The position numbers and the translations under genes are program-made. DNA of 64,000 bases from contig JANFAH010000030.1 in the NCBI GenBank assembly GCA_024663395.1, forward strand, positions 186,001 to 250,000, written 5' to 3'. This DNA is from Pisolithus tinctorius. Its lineage: Eukaryota > Basidiomycota > Agaricomycetes > Boletales > Pisolithaceae. Of this stretch, positions 47,870-58,698 are shown in pieces. The notes under the pieces were generated by a model. That model saw nothing but the letters and a program-made list of their open reading frames with translations. It was not told the DNA's origin and did not search any database. Numbering within the stretch: position 1 is the first letter of the stretch; the number at the start of each line of letters is the position of its first letter.

Positions 47870-48590
47870 AGATCTAGTGAACCCCCTTATGGTGCTCAGA
47901 GCACAAGGAGGTTTTGTCTCACCCCAACTTCCATACCAGTGTTCCTGTGCCAGAAATGCATTGGTTGAGAGGGGGCTAGTTTGTCCATCATGTTCTGAAG
48001 TGCCAGAGCATTTTCAGCCTTCCAAGTACCAATTAGTCCCAGAACATATCAGGCATGGGGGGGAAACAGTCCAGGGAATGACTGACAGCAGGTTTTTTAA
48101 GGGACTGATGGTTCTGAGAGCATGTTATACTGATGGCACTGTGGTAGCCACCAGTATTTGATAAGAATTCCTTGAGAAAATGACCATGCGAGCTAGAGAG
48201 ATGATTTCATGAGTTGTGGTAAAAGAGGGAGGGTGAATGGTACAAATCCAATGTTTGGCATTGTTTACATGCTGACAAATCATCTGGAAGATCATGTGGT
48301 TCATTATGTAATCATATTTTCCCATCCTTCATGCCCTCAATCCCATCAAAAGGTCACTTTTCACTATTTCACCAGTCAGGGACAAAAGCATTGCAATGCA
48401 CTTTTTGGAAAGAATAGGGTATATCTCTGCATGTATTGCATTGTTTGGACTGGACCTTAGTGCGCTGGAAAGCTTAGAGTCACCCCTTTCCAATGGTATA
48501 GGTATCATGACTATCTGTGCAGAATAGCCCAAGCTACATCAGCAGCAAGTCACACCTCACAAACATTGCAATGCTTTTGTCCCTCACTGT
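47870..48590 (+). repeat. fold-back repeat family, diverged copy
   Basis: Collinear with the right arm of the 44693-46266 element (AGAACATATCAGGCATGGG, GAGAAAATG, TTTCATGAGTTG, TTTGGCATTGTTTACATG) and, in reverse, with 19390-19850. No terminal CAGTGGCTC ends are visible, so it is truncated. Confidence 0.65.
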
Positions 48591-48849
48591 AAGTCAACAC
48601 CTTCATGGCTGTTCCAGAGCCCATGAATTTGATATCCATATTACATTGCAGAAGAAACAAAGTAATGTTGTTATAGTTATTTATATGCAGATGAAGTTGT
48701 CAAAGGATGATAGGCTGTGTCTCTGGATCAATGGAGGACTGCATTTGCATGGAACCATCAATTCACATATGACAATTATCATCCCCAGGCTCCTTTCCAG
48801 GCCAAAGATGTTTGAAACAAGTGGGCATATGTTTGTACCAGTTACATTC

Positions 48850-50883
48850 AATTGCAAGGTGGCTCACAAACTCCAGAAAGGCATCCAAGAAAACACCATC
48901 ATTGTGCTCTGCAATCTGAGGGGGAAGTTGTAAGTGAGGACCATAATCAACATCCTATCATACAGGTCTGGTAGGAGTGGTTTCTGCAGGGTTAATGCTA
49001 TCAGGGGGGGTGCATGGGAGCTTGCATTTTATAAGATCCTCTAACCATTGGAAAAGCAAGCCTTCAAAATGTTTATCATCTGTTATCATCAACTGCAATC
49101 ATTCTGGGTTTGGATGGCCCTCAATCCACAGCAACATATGACAATGTAACATCCCTCTTCCCTGAGCCTTCACCATACATACCTGGAACATTTACCAAAC
49201 AAACCCACCCCTTTGCTGTATTTCACCACAATATCTATGAAACCTTGAATGACCACATTGAATGCCTTAGCTGCCACAGCAGGATGCAAAGCAATGAAAA
49301 CAGCTCATTCATAAGCACTCATCTCATGCCACCAAGTCACCTCTACTCCTCCATAGTGAGCAACAAGGAAATTGGTCATGTCATGTGGATTCAAGGTAAG
49401 AAAGAATGCAGTGGTGCCCAGCTGGCATGTCAGGGACTGGATTTCATTGTAATAACACAACTTATACCCATTGCTGCCAGGCAAAGACCAACATATTACA
49501 TTCAATTCTTGAAATAAATGCAAAGCCCTCCTCTCACCCACAGAGTCCACCTGCACCTTCAGATTCTGTTCCAACTTCTCTGCCAAGGATACTATATTTG
49601 ACTCTGCCTCCCACACATCATTCACAAGGGTATGTTGTCATGCAGATGGTATGCAAAATGCTGTGTTCTCACTTGCAGCTCATTTTTGCAAGATGTTCCA
49701 ACATATGAAGGGGAAAGTTACATCACATGCAAAGGGGGAGTCCACCTGCCATAGCAAATTTCTGAGCTTATGACAGAATGAAATTTGCTGATCTGGACAT
49801 CAAGCTGGATGATTAAATGCCCAATGCTGCATGGATCTAGGTGAGGAAAAACAGCAGTCATAAAGCCCAGTGAATTCTCATTCATCATCTCTGAACCTGT
49901 CTGACTCACTAGAAACTTTTCTGACTCAGTGCATGAGCCAGGGCCATGGCCTTCATTGCTCACCAGGAGTGTTCTGAGCAATCACCATTTGTATATGCAA
50001 CTGTCTCAGTAATGAGTGCAATCTGCCAGTGTCAACCAATCTACTGGGTCATCTGCTTCCACAGACCCACTCTCATTCTGAAGATGTGTAATCTCTATCC
50101 CTTGCAACATGCCTGTGTCCTTATCACCACCCACCAATCATGCCAAATTCTCCACACTGAAGGTGATACCCCTTTCTGTATACCATTCATTGTTAGATAT
50201 CAACCACTCAATCATACATTGCACTCTAGCCCTGCTAATGAGCACTGAAGGGAATTTTTGCAGGGCATCCACACTTGGACAAAACATGTCACCTGCAAAC
50301 ATGACACACACTGCTCCATGCAGATCACCCCATAATGGTGGGAGGACTTTTGACAATGCCATGGGGTCCTGAGGCAACAGAGCCACATTTCCTCTGTTAA
50401 AATGTTGACTAGCTTCCTCTGGAACATGCCCCCCTCAAATACTTTTTGTTTGACAATGATGAGTAATAACTGTAGTGCAACAAGCAGCAAACAAGCATGA
50501 ACTCCAAAGTACTCACAGACCCAAAACCATCTTGAACCTCCTGCAGCAACTCTGCATGCACATAATATTGAAAATTAGCCATTGCATCCTTTGGTTGCTG
50601 TACCATCTTTGCCATCAACAGCTTTCGACATGAAGAGCACATCCACATATCTGCAACATCATCTAAATGACTCATCCCACATGGGCAAAGAATGGCCCCA
50701 CAGTATTTTGCTAGATCATATGTCCAAGGAAGGTAACCAGTCATTTCTTAACACCATAAGCATCTCTGTAGTTGGAAAAACATCAACAAGATCCCTGCAT
50801 GAAACCATTTGTGCACACACAGCACAAACATCCTCTGCAAAGTGCTGCAGTGACATGTTTTTTTGCCAATCATGGATGATGTC
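48850..50883 (-). pseudogene. old Helitron Rep remnant
   Basis: Minus-strand pieces follow the order of a Helitron N-terminus: KNMSLQHFAEDVCAVCAQMV (50715-50865), MWMCSSCRKLLMAKMVQQPK and DAMANFQYYVHAELLQEVQD (50530-50650), MALSKVLPPLWGDLHGAVCV (50300-50365), then GTTAFFLTLNPHDMTNFLVA (about 49390-49450), and the HUH-type GRGMLHCHMLLWIEGHPNPE at about 49090-49150. It is broken by many stops and frame changes and is almost free of CpG. The family-1 LTR at 50884 is inserted in its first exon. No helicase part is seen. Confidence 0.75.
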
Positions 50884-52275
50884 TGTCAAGTCTGGGCCTA
50901 CTCCGACCAACTCTGATGCTTAACAAGGTCTGGAGAAGGGTTCAGAAGCAAGTCCAACACAGGGAAGCAGAACTCCAACTAGCAGAGTGTCAGCAGGAAT
51001 GAAGTCACTGAGACAAAGGCAGAGCAGAGTGAGGGTGTCGGGTTTAGCTCATGTGCTACCCCCTTGCACAATCTCAGCCCTCATATTTCAGAGGGAGAGT
51101 ACAGATGGAGAGTTGGAGATAACTCCAACAGACAGAAGTCAGAGACAGAAGGAGTAGGAACTAAGTTGATATTCGTACTGAGGAATGGCAGAGTATGATA
51201 CATGCTTTTATACCACTACAGAGGTACAGTAACCGGAATTGGAACTGACATACAGAGACCCAGAAATTTTCAAGTAAAACTTCCTAGATGATGAATGAAG
51301 GGTAGATGGAGGACATACGAACAGGTAACATAGAACATCCAGAAAAGGAAACAGTCCAGGCACTGGACCATGTGGTGTGTGTGCTGTGGAGTACCTGACT
51401 GCATGCTGTCAGGGAAAAGTCCAAAGGTAGTCACATGACCCCTCAGAGAATGGTCCACTCAGTCCGGTAGGAGAGCAACACAAGTCCGACGGCAGTCGGA
51501 GCAGAGATGGCTCATACCAACAGAAGTTGGGGTGGAGTTGGTGCGGAGTGAGCAAATGACCAGTGGAAGATGGTGCAGAGTGAGTAGGGACCTAGAGTGA
51601 ATGCACGGTGTGAGGAACTCCGCATTCCCTGGATGCATAAGCCCCTATCATTAACTGTTCCATGACTACTGTTACGTCCGCTCCCATCTCACGTTCACCA
51701 TTGTTCACGCACTACCTTCCCACGCCCTCGCTCCCACTCGCGCGGGGCTATACCCCCAGCCGCTGTGCTCCGGTTGTTGTTTTTCCTCGGACTCTTTTCT
51801 TATCACGGTCTCTATTTCTTTAGTGCCTGTAGTTATACCCTCGGCCTCTGTTCGGCCAGTCTTGTTTGCACGCGCTGTCACGTGGCTTTCCCTTACTGTA
51901 CCCTGTCTTACTTAGGTTCCGGGTTGCCGGACTATAAAGCCTTGTACTTAGGTACAGAATGATACCTTTTGGCACTCAGAAGGTCACCCACGAGTTTCTT
52001 TTTCCACTTTGTCTACACCGCACATCTCGCATTCCACCACGCATGAACTACCGTATACTGCTCGCACCGCTCGCATCGCCAGTACTACTCCGCGGACCAC
52101 ACTGTGCACGTCACGAAACACTACCGCTACAAAGCGCTGGGTCTCTCCTTCTAGTCCCGACAGTCCAGAATCCCTTGGGACAAACAATTCGTTCCCTTCA
52201 TTTTTTATTGTTGTTATCTAAGCCATCTAGCTCGTGTTACACAGCTACTTGGACTTTTCCTACAACGTTATGACA
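50884..52275 (-). mobile_element. LTR family 1, copy B, left (3') LTR of Gypsy-1
   Basis: Starts TGTCAAGTCTGGGCCTACTC and ends GTTATGACA, followed by GTGCCCCCCCCTGAAGG, a polypurine tract when read on the minus strand. It is collinear with copy A except for an extra 656 bp (51609-52264). The promoter-like TATAAAAG (minus strand) is at about 51208-51218. The orientation agrees with the minus-strand pol at 53952-58103, so it is probably the 3' LTR of that element. Confidence 0.8.
51609..52264 (+). mobile_element. solo LTR inserted in LTR copy B
   Basis: Present in copy B and absent from copy A at the same point, so copy A gives the empty site. It starts TGTGAGGAACTCCGCATTCC, ends CCTACA, and is flanked by ACGG on the left and ACGT on the right, an imperfect target duplication. 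A promoter-like ACTATAAAGCC is at about 51930. It is rich in CpG, unlike its host LTR, so it is younger. Confidence 0.65.
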
Positions 52276-52451
52276 GTGCCCCCCCCTGAAGGCCGCATGT
52301 ATGGGACAAGATCAACATGAGTTGATCATTTGGAATTATTTTGATGCCTCAAGGATAATGGCTTTAGCTGTGGGTGAGCTCCATTGGAGTTCAAAGTACT
52401 GCTTAAAACACATGTTAGGGTACTGAACCTTCATCCTTTCCTCCCATCATC

Positions 52452-53676
52452 ATGCCTTCCCCAGCACCAGAGCAAGACCCCCCAACCAACCCCTGGCCAC
52501 ATCTGCGACTACTCCCAAGTAGTGGATGAAGAGCTGGTCATCCTGACCAATGACTCCACCGACACCAAGCGAGAGAAGTCCGCAGAGAAGGCGTGCTGAT
52601 GAGAGGAGGTCAAGCAGAGGGAGAGAGTGTGTGAGGCAGAGCACAAGGCCAAGCATGAGGAGGCCAGAGGCAGAAGGTGGAGGAGGAGAGACTGGAGGTG
52701 GAGCAGAGGAAGAGAGTGGAGGAGGAAGAGGAGGCTTGAAGGAAGAAGGCGGCAGAGGAGGAGGCAGAAAGGCAGAGGCAGAGGGCTTCTGAGGAGAGGC
52801 TCAGGCCAGGTGGGATGAGGCCACACAAAGGTGAGTGGTGAGTACTGTGAGTCAGGCAGAGCTGACTCAGTTTTATTTCCTTAGACTATGTGGTGTGGTG
52901 TAGGATGTCAACACCACCCAGAGGGTCCCTGGGACCTCTGTGGGTGGTCACTGCTACCAGGCAGCCACCCTGCACTCACTGTGTAGCGAGCCTGACTGCA
53001 GGGCAGTGTGAGCCAGGACAAGGCAAGACCAGGGCTTGTGTGCCCTGTCACAAGAAGAAAAAGGTATGTAGTTGGACAAGGGAGTACACAGTGGCAGGGC
53101 CATCGTGGAAGAGAGCGGGGACAGGGAGCTCCCAAGGGGGAGAAGAAGGTACTGCGAGGGAAGGGAAAGAGAGAGTGACAGAAATGGAAGAGGCAGACAA
53201 CAAGCAGGAGGCAGGCAGAGAAGATGAAGAAGAGCCAGCAACACCGCACAAGGGACCCCTTAGGAGCGGGGGTCTCCTCCTGGTGGACAGAGTGGGAGCG
53301 GGAGTGGCAGCTGCAGGCTGCAGAGAGGTATGTGGCAGTGCACAAGAAGGCTGTGACAGCCTTCGAGAGGATGGCAGAGGCAGTGGAGTGGATGGCAGTG
53401 GCTGCAGAGCAGACAGCTGATGAGTGGGTGCTGTACCACACCTGGGCAGAATGGGCAGAGATGAGGAGGAGGGAGGATGCACGAGAGGCCAGGATGGCTG
53501 AGCTTGAGTGCACAGGTGGAGGATGGAAGAGACCTCAGCCAGAGGCAGCAGAGGACAAGAACAAGGAAGCAGATGAAGGTGCAGAGGGGGATAACGAGGA
53601 AGAGGAAGAAGTCAGAAAAGAGAAGGAAGGTGGAGAAGGACAGGAGGGTGGCAGAGAACAAGTGATGGAAGAGTAG
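52452..53676 (+). pseudogene. antisense ORF with Cys-rich zinc-cluster-like motif, copy B
   Basis: Homologous to the frame at 35970-37286. It has CDYSQVVDEELVILTNDSTD near the start, a charged coiled-coil part (52600-52800), the Cys-rich part C-x(6)-QCEPGQGKTRACVPCHKKKKVC (about 52980-53075), and a long acidic/basic helical C-terminus ending at 53676. One extra base just after the first ATG and stops near 52598 break the frame. It lies inside Gypsy-1 between its 3' LTR and pol, on the opposite strand, which suggests an additional antisense ORF of the element. A cellular gene captured by the element is the alternative. Confidence 0.6.
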
Positions 53677-53951
53677 AGTAGTTCTGTTTTCCTTTTCTTT
53701 TTTTTTTTTTTTTCTTTAGTTTGAATATTTTTTTGTACTACTACAAGATAGACTTGTGATTTTGTTTGTGACTCTGAGAGGTGAAACAGATAAGTGGAGA
53801 AAACTCTAAAGTACTTAAGGTAGTTTGGTAAGAGGTGGAGTTGGCCTGTGGAGGAGGATTATGTAGGCAGAGTATTATGGCAGAGGTTGATATGGGCCAT
53901 GTTTGTGTGGATAGCATTCATGGAAAGTGGATACTATGTCAGAAGCATGAT
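53677..53951. other. spacer with poly-T run
   Basis: Between the convergent antisense ORF and pol. It contains a run of about 16 T at 53698-53713 and no gene. Confidence 0.5.
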
Positions 53952-55986
53952 CTAGCTCAGTTGCAAGCAACCAGAGGTTTCTTCGTTGGTGTTCTCATAA
54001 CCAGCCCAGCAGACTAGATACAAGAGTTGACAGTGGCAGTGGCAGCAGTCCACCCTAGAGTCAAGTATCTCTGACACTCCATACTCAAGGTCGCCATCGA
54101 CATCCACTGGTGGAGGCAGAGGCTGATGTTGGTTTGGGAAAGGGTTAGCTGCAGCAGCTTCCAGTTGTGAGACATGGAAGACCAGATGTACCAAGCGCAT
54201 AGAGTCAGGGAGCTTAAGGGTGACAGAATGTGTACCTGGTCTGGCTAAGATGGTGAACGGACCTAAGTACTTTTCAGAGAGTTTTTCCAAAGGACAAGTG
54301 GAGCGGAAGTACTTGGCTTTGACATAGGCCTGTTCTCCAACCTTAAACTCAGGTGGAGGTATGCACTTGGCATCTGCTGGACCCAGGTAGTGCTGCTGAG
54401 CAGCAGACATTTCGGAGTGCAGGAAGTCATGAAGGGCAGAGAGCTCAATGACATAGTCATGAGCCCTTGCAGAAGTGAAGTCTTGGTCAGGGACCACAGA
54501 CAGGTTTGGACGGTATCCCTTGTTAGCGAAGAAGGGGGAAACTCCAGTAGTCGCACTTGGTGCGTTGTTGAAAGTGAACTCCACTAGAGGTAACAGCTCA
54601 GCCCAGTTGTCTTGTTGGTAGTTGCAGTAGACATGAAGGTACTGTTCGAGGGTCTGGTTTGTTTGCTTGGTCTGGCCATCGCCTTCTGGGTGGTAACCTG
54701 AAGTGAAGTGAAGATGCATATCAAGGGCCTTTCCTAAAGAGCAGAAGAAGTGTGAGACAAACTCAGGACCTCTGTCGGAGGTGACATTAGCTGGAACTCC
54801 ATGCTTGGAGAAGACATGGGTTAGGAAGAGCTTAGCGAGTTTGGTGGAGGTGACGGAGTCATGGGTGGGGATGAACACTGCTTGCTTTGAGAGGCGGTCC
54901 ACTACCACAAGTATGGTGGAGTAGCCATCAGAGTTGAGGAGGTGTTCGATGAAGTCCATGGAGATGGAGTTCCAAGGTCTCTCTGGGATGGGGAGTTGCT
55001 TCAGTAGACCATAGGGGCAGTGGCATGGAGTTTTGCTCCGTCCACAGGTGGTGCAGGACCTGATGTATTCTTTCATGTTGGAGCGGAGGTTAGGCCACAC
55101 ATAGTCCCTGTGGACGAGTTCTAGGGTGCAGTTTTGCCTGAAATGGCCTGCTAGAGGATGATCATGCTTGAACCAAAGCACTCAAAGGTGGAGGTCATCA
55201 ATGTCAGGGACAAAGATGTGACCATCAAGGTGGAGTAGACCATCGGAGTCCAGGGACCACCGAGGCTTAGTCGGAGTTGGAAGATGGCTGGCAGATACAG
55301 GATTGGATGGTAGGGCAGAGATGATGTTGGAGTGCAAGCACTCAACATTGAAGACCATGGCAGTGCAGAGTACAGGTGCCATAAGGGTGGTGGTACGGAG
55401 GGATGATGCAAGTTGCTCCTGTGTAAACATAGGGCGGAGATTGTGAGGATTTACCTGTGTGTAGTCCCTATCCCCCCCTTTTGGGTAGATGTCCCAACAT
55501 CACATAAGTGCATCAGGTTTGGCTCCAAGGTGGCCAGGTCAGAAGTGAATGGTAAGGTTGAACTGGGAAAGGTACTCCAACCAGCAGGCCTGTCGACGAG
55601 TGAGGACCTTAGAGGTGGAGAAATACTCAAGGTTTTTGTGGTCCATCACCACATCGACAGGTAAGGTGGAACCTTCTAGGTAATGCCACCAATGGTGGAA
55701 AGCCTTGAAGATAGCCAACAGCTCCTTGTCATGGGTATCATAGTTGAGTTCTGGTGCAGTCATGGTGTGAGAGTAGAAAGTGACTGGGCAGAGTTCACTG
55801 TTGGAGCAGGTGATCAACAAAATGCCAGCAATGGCATAGTCAGAGGCGTCGGTTTCCACTGTAAGTGGAGTGTCAGGGACCCAGTGAGTGAGAATAGGAG
55901 CAGAGCTGAAGGCATCCTTCAGGCAGAGGAAAGCAGAGCAGCACTCCTCAGAAAAGTTCCAAGGAGCACCCTTTTGTGTGAGGTGA
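53952..55986 (-). pseudogene. Gypsy-1 pol, RNase H and integrase with chromodomain
   Basis: The C-terminal half of a Ty3/Gypsy pol polyprotein. From the 5' side on the minus strand: TDASDYAIAGILL and PELNYDTHDKELLAIF (RNase H, 55539-55859); the integrase HHCC region HPLAGHFRQNCTLE...CTTCG at about 55080-55160; the core with SISMDFIEHL, TSDRGPEFVSHFF and HYHPEGDGQT-like residues; the C-terminal VKAKYFRS; and a chromodomain-like tail YGVSEILDSR...YLVCWAGYENTN ending at 53952. A frameshift near 55170-55190 separates RNase H and integrase. Immediately upstream the gene is cut by the family-2 LTR at 55987. Confidence 0.88.
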
Positions 55987-57841
55987 TGTCACACACCAAA
56001 GGTGTTGTGGACATGGTTACAGCTGACTCTGCCTAACTTGTTGACAAGTTGTGCACAATGCCCATGCCATGCAGATGAAGACAAGAGGCCTCATGCGTAG
56101 AAAGACTGCTGGACGTTAACAGTCATCCTTTGCACAAGAACGAGTCATCAGTGCTAGAGAGAAAAGAGGAAGCGAGTTAAGCGCACATTAAAGGTTTTTA
56201 GCGCCCATGTATGGCATTCTGGTTTTCATCATATCTCCACCATTTCCAAAGATATCGACTCCATTCTCACACTCACTTAAAGTGCTCAGCCACATGGTTC
56301 TGCCTTCCAGGTTTGGAGAGGATCCTTGCACTCTATGCATTTCTACAGCACTCCATCCATCAGACACTCATTTCACTAAGTCCATCAATCATGGCTGGCT
56401 CTTCATCAATCATCTCACTCATCTCATTTGCTAGAGACAGTGGCTACATATATCTGCCAGGTGTTCCCACCAGCTTCTGTCCTGAAGCCCCCTGGTTCAT
56501 CCCATCATTGTCAGCCCCATCTCATCCCATGCAGCTTGGTCAGCATGTTCTCCTTGTCAGTATGACTTCCAGAAGGATGTTCTTCAGTCGCCTCAGGTCT
56601 GTCACTCAGTTAGAAAGGTCTTATGTGGTCGTTTTGGTCTCCCCTCTTGATGAAGCATATGGATCATTCCTCCCTGCTCCCTGCACTGTCTTTATTCCAA
56701 TCTCATCCATCATTCTTCCCACATTGTGACAGCTGCAGTATAATCTACTGTCCTCCAGCCTCCCTGATCACATTCATGATGAGTATGACATGCATCTTGC
56801 CTTCTTACTGCAAGATCCAGCAGAGGACATTCCCCCTTCTCCTCCTCCTCCATCAGAGCCCCCTCCATGAAGTTTTTGTTAACTTCACTGAGAGGATGGA
56901 AGGGTGGGAGATGTGATCACTTATGCTCCCATTGCCCCACAGACCCCCAATGCCCTAACCCCCTTTGATGCCTGACTCATGCCCTTCAGTTCTGGAATTA
57001 ATACTTCCTTATCTGGAAACACTGTCCATCTGTCATGCCATCTTTGGATCTAGAGATGTCTCCAGTGAGATCTGACTTGCATCACCACCCCCTAATGTGA
57101 TATCAGTGCACTTACTCAGTTTCTGACTCCATTTGACTCATTCTGTGATATTTTGACTATCCTTGACTTGTTCATTGCCAATACTTACCAATCTTCTTTG
57201 CTTGCTTACTTTTCATTTCTCACTTACTCATCATGATTACTCAGTCCTTACTCATTACTTACCAAGTGTTTGTGCCTTGTTTGTCACAAGCTGTGCTCCC
57301 CCCACAGTATATAAACCCCCATGTACTTAGCTACCCACAAGTGAATCAGAAGCAACAGTTCAGCTCAGCTCAGCTCAGCATAACTCATTGTCAACAGTTG
57401 AGGCTCCATGAAGGGGTCTATCCATCATCATTTGTATACTTGGTAGTTGAGGCTCATTCAAAAGAGTCTATCTGCCATCCTTCATCATCTGCAGTCTACT
57501 CCACACTTAGTCAGCAACCTTTTGCTTAGTCATTCCTCACTCCTGCATAACTTGTCAACAACTTGCACCAGGAGCACATTTTTATCAAGGTCCATCATTC
57601 TAGAAGTCCTTTCGGCTGAACACCTCTGCTCTGTTCAGCATCCCCTTCTCAATCAGTGTTCATTCATCCTCTCCTGTGTAACTCGTCAACAACTTTGCTA
57701 GGAGCACCTGCCATTGAAATTCCCCCACACTAGATCTTTCTGCGTTCCAGGTTCCATGGAGGTGCACCACCACTCGCTCTATATTTGTCTTTGGTGTTGG
57801 TTTTGGTTGGTTTTCACTGCCTTTCCACACTTTGACTCACA
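55987..57841 (+). mobile_element. solo LTR family 2, copy F (1855 bp) inside Gypsy-1 pol
   Basis: Starts TGTCACACACCAAAGGTGTT and ends TTTGACTCACA. The flanks are GTGA (left) and GCGA (right), a 4-bp target duplication with one CpG-to-TpG change. Removing the insert and one copy of the duplication restores an open pol frame (PLTR followed by LTQKGAPWNF on the minus strand). It contains a TATATAAA box at 57308-57315 and the same open frame as copies D and E, at about 56211-56729 (SYVVVLVSPLDEAYGSF). Confidence 0.85.
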
Positions 57842-58103
57842 GCGAGTGAGTGGAACGATGATGTTGGAGTAGTTATTAATGAATCATCTGTAGAAATTTG
57901 TGAAACCAAGGAAAGACTGGATGTCTCGCACCTTCCATGGCTCAGGCCAGTCACGGACTGCCTGAACCTTCTCAGCAGACATGGTGAGACTGGAGGGAGA
58001 AAGAACATAACTGAGGTACTTGACGGAGTTGGAGTGAAACTTGCACTTCTCTGGCTTTGCATAAGGGCCATGCTTTCGAAGGCGGCGGAGTACCTCTTTT
58101 ATG
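57842..58103 (-). pseudogene. Gypsy-1 pol, reverse transcriptase fragment
   Basis: On the minus strand it encodes the end of the RT domain (KHGPYAKPEKCKFHSNSVKY, LSYVLSPSSLTMSAEK, VRDIQSFLGFTNFYR-stop-FINNYSN). The FLGF-x-NFYR motif is typical. The 5' part is cut off at 58103 by the LTR of Gypsy-2. The stop sits in the NFYR-x-FI motif. Confidence 0.85.
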
Positions 58104-58554
58104 TGTTACGCTCGACCGAAGTCAAGACGTAGGGAGAGCTCAGACGCAGTCTAAGGTTTCTACTGAGCAACGGCTGCAGTAACCTCTGTAAACGACAGAG
58201 GATTTGGGGCAACGCCGGTAAGAGAAGTCCTGGTAAGGGACTCTGAGGGCGAAGTTCTGAGGAACGCTGCGTATGATTGAGCAGCTCAAGTCTGGGTTTC
58301 CAGGACTTGAGCCGGCAGTTTAAATACTACACAGAAGCGAACCATGAGGCGTCCGCATGTAACGAGGTAACTACGCCATTGGTTGAACAATGACGACACA
58401 TGTCCTAAGCATGTAACGAGCCAGTAACGCTAGTGGTGGAAATAGAGAGCCATCGGATCAGAGAGAAGATGGCTCTAAAAGGAAACTAAGTCCAACGGAT
58501 CACAAACAAGGTAAACGTACAACAGGAAAGGAAAGTCAGGGGTGAAACGTAACA
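58104..58554 (-). mobile_element. Gypsy-2 3' LTR (451 bp)
   Basis: Perfect inverted ends TGTTACG..CGTAACA. It lies at the 3' side of a minus-strand gag-pol unit and directly abuts the truncated RT of Gypsy-1, the insertion point. The polypurine tract follows at 58555-58567 (TTACCCCCTTTC on the plus strand). CpG content is high. The other LTR is beyond position 64000. Confidence 0.9.
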
Positions 58555-58567
58555 TTACCCCCTTTCT
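58555..58567 (-). promoter_or_regulatory. Gypsy-2 polypurine tract
   Basis: On the minus strand GAAAGGGGGTAA sits directly before the LTR start TGTTACG. This is the usual plus-strand priming site of LTR retrotransposons. Confidence 0.75.
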
Positions 58568-58698
58568 AAGCGTTGAAGTCCCCGACTTCAACTACTCTCC
58601 GTAAGGCTCTCCAGTCATGTTGCTGATGGCAGAGTCGTCGAAATCAAAGTCGTTGTCATACAAATCGTTATCCTCACTCCCAATGAGGGTACGATCAT

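Noticed and set aside
52509..53661. Long minus-strand Leu/Pro/Ser-rich open frames inside Gypsy-1
   Set aside because: Complement of the charged antisense ORF copy B. The plus reading has the Cys cluster conserved in copy A.
55683..56036. Plus-strand open frame opposite the Gypsy-1 RNase H
   Set aside because: Antisense to a clear RNase H domain and runs into an LTR.
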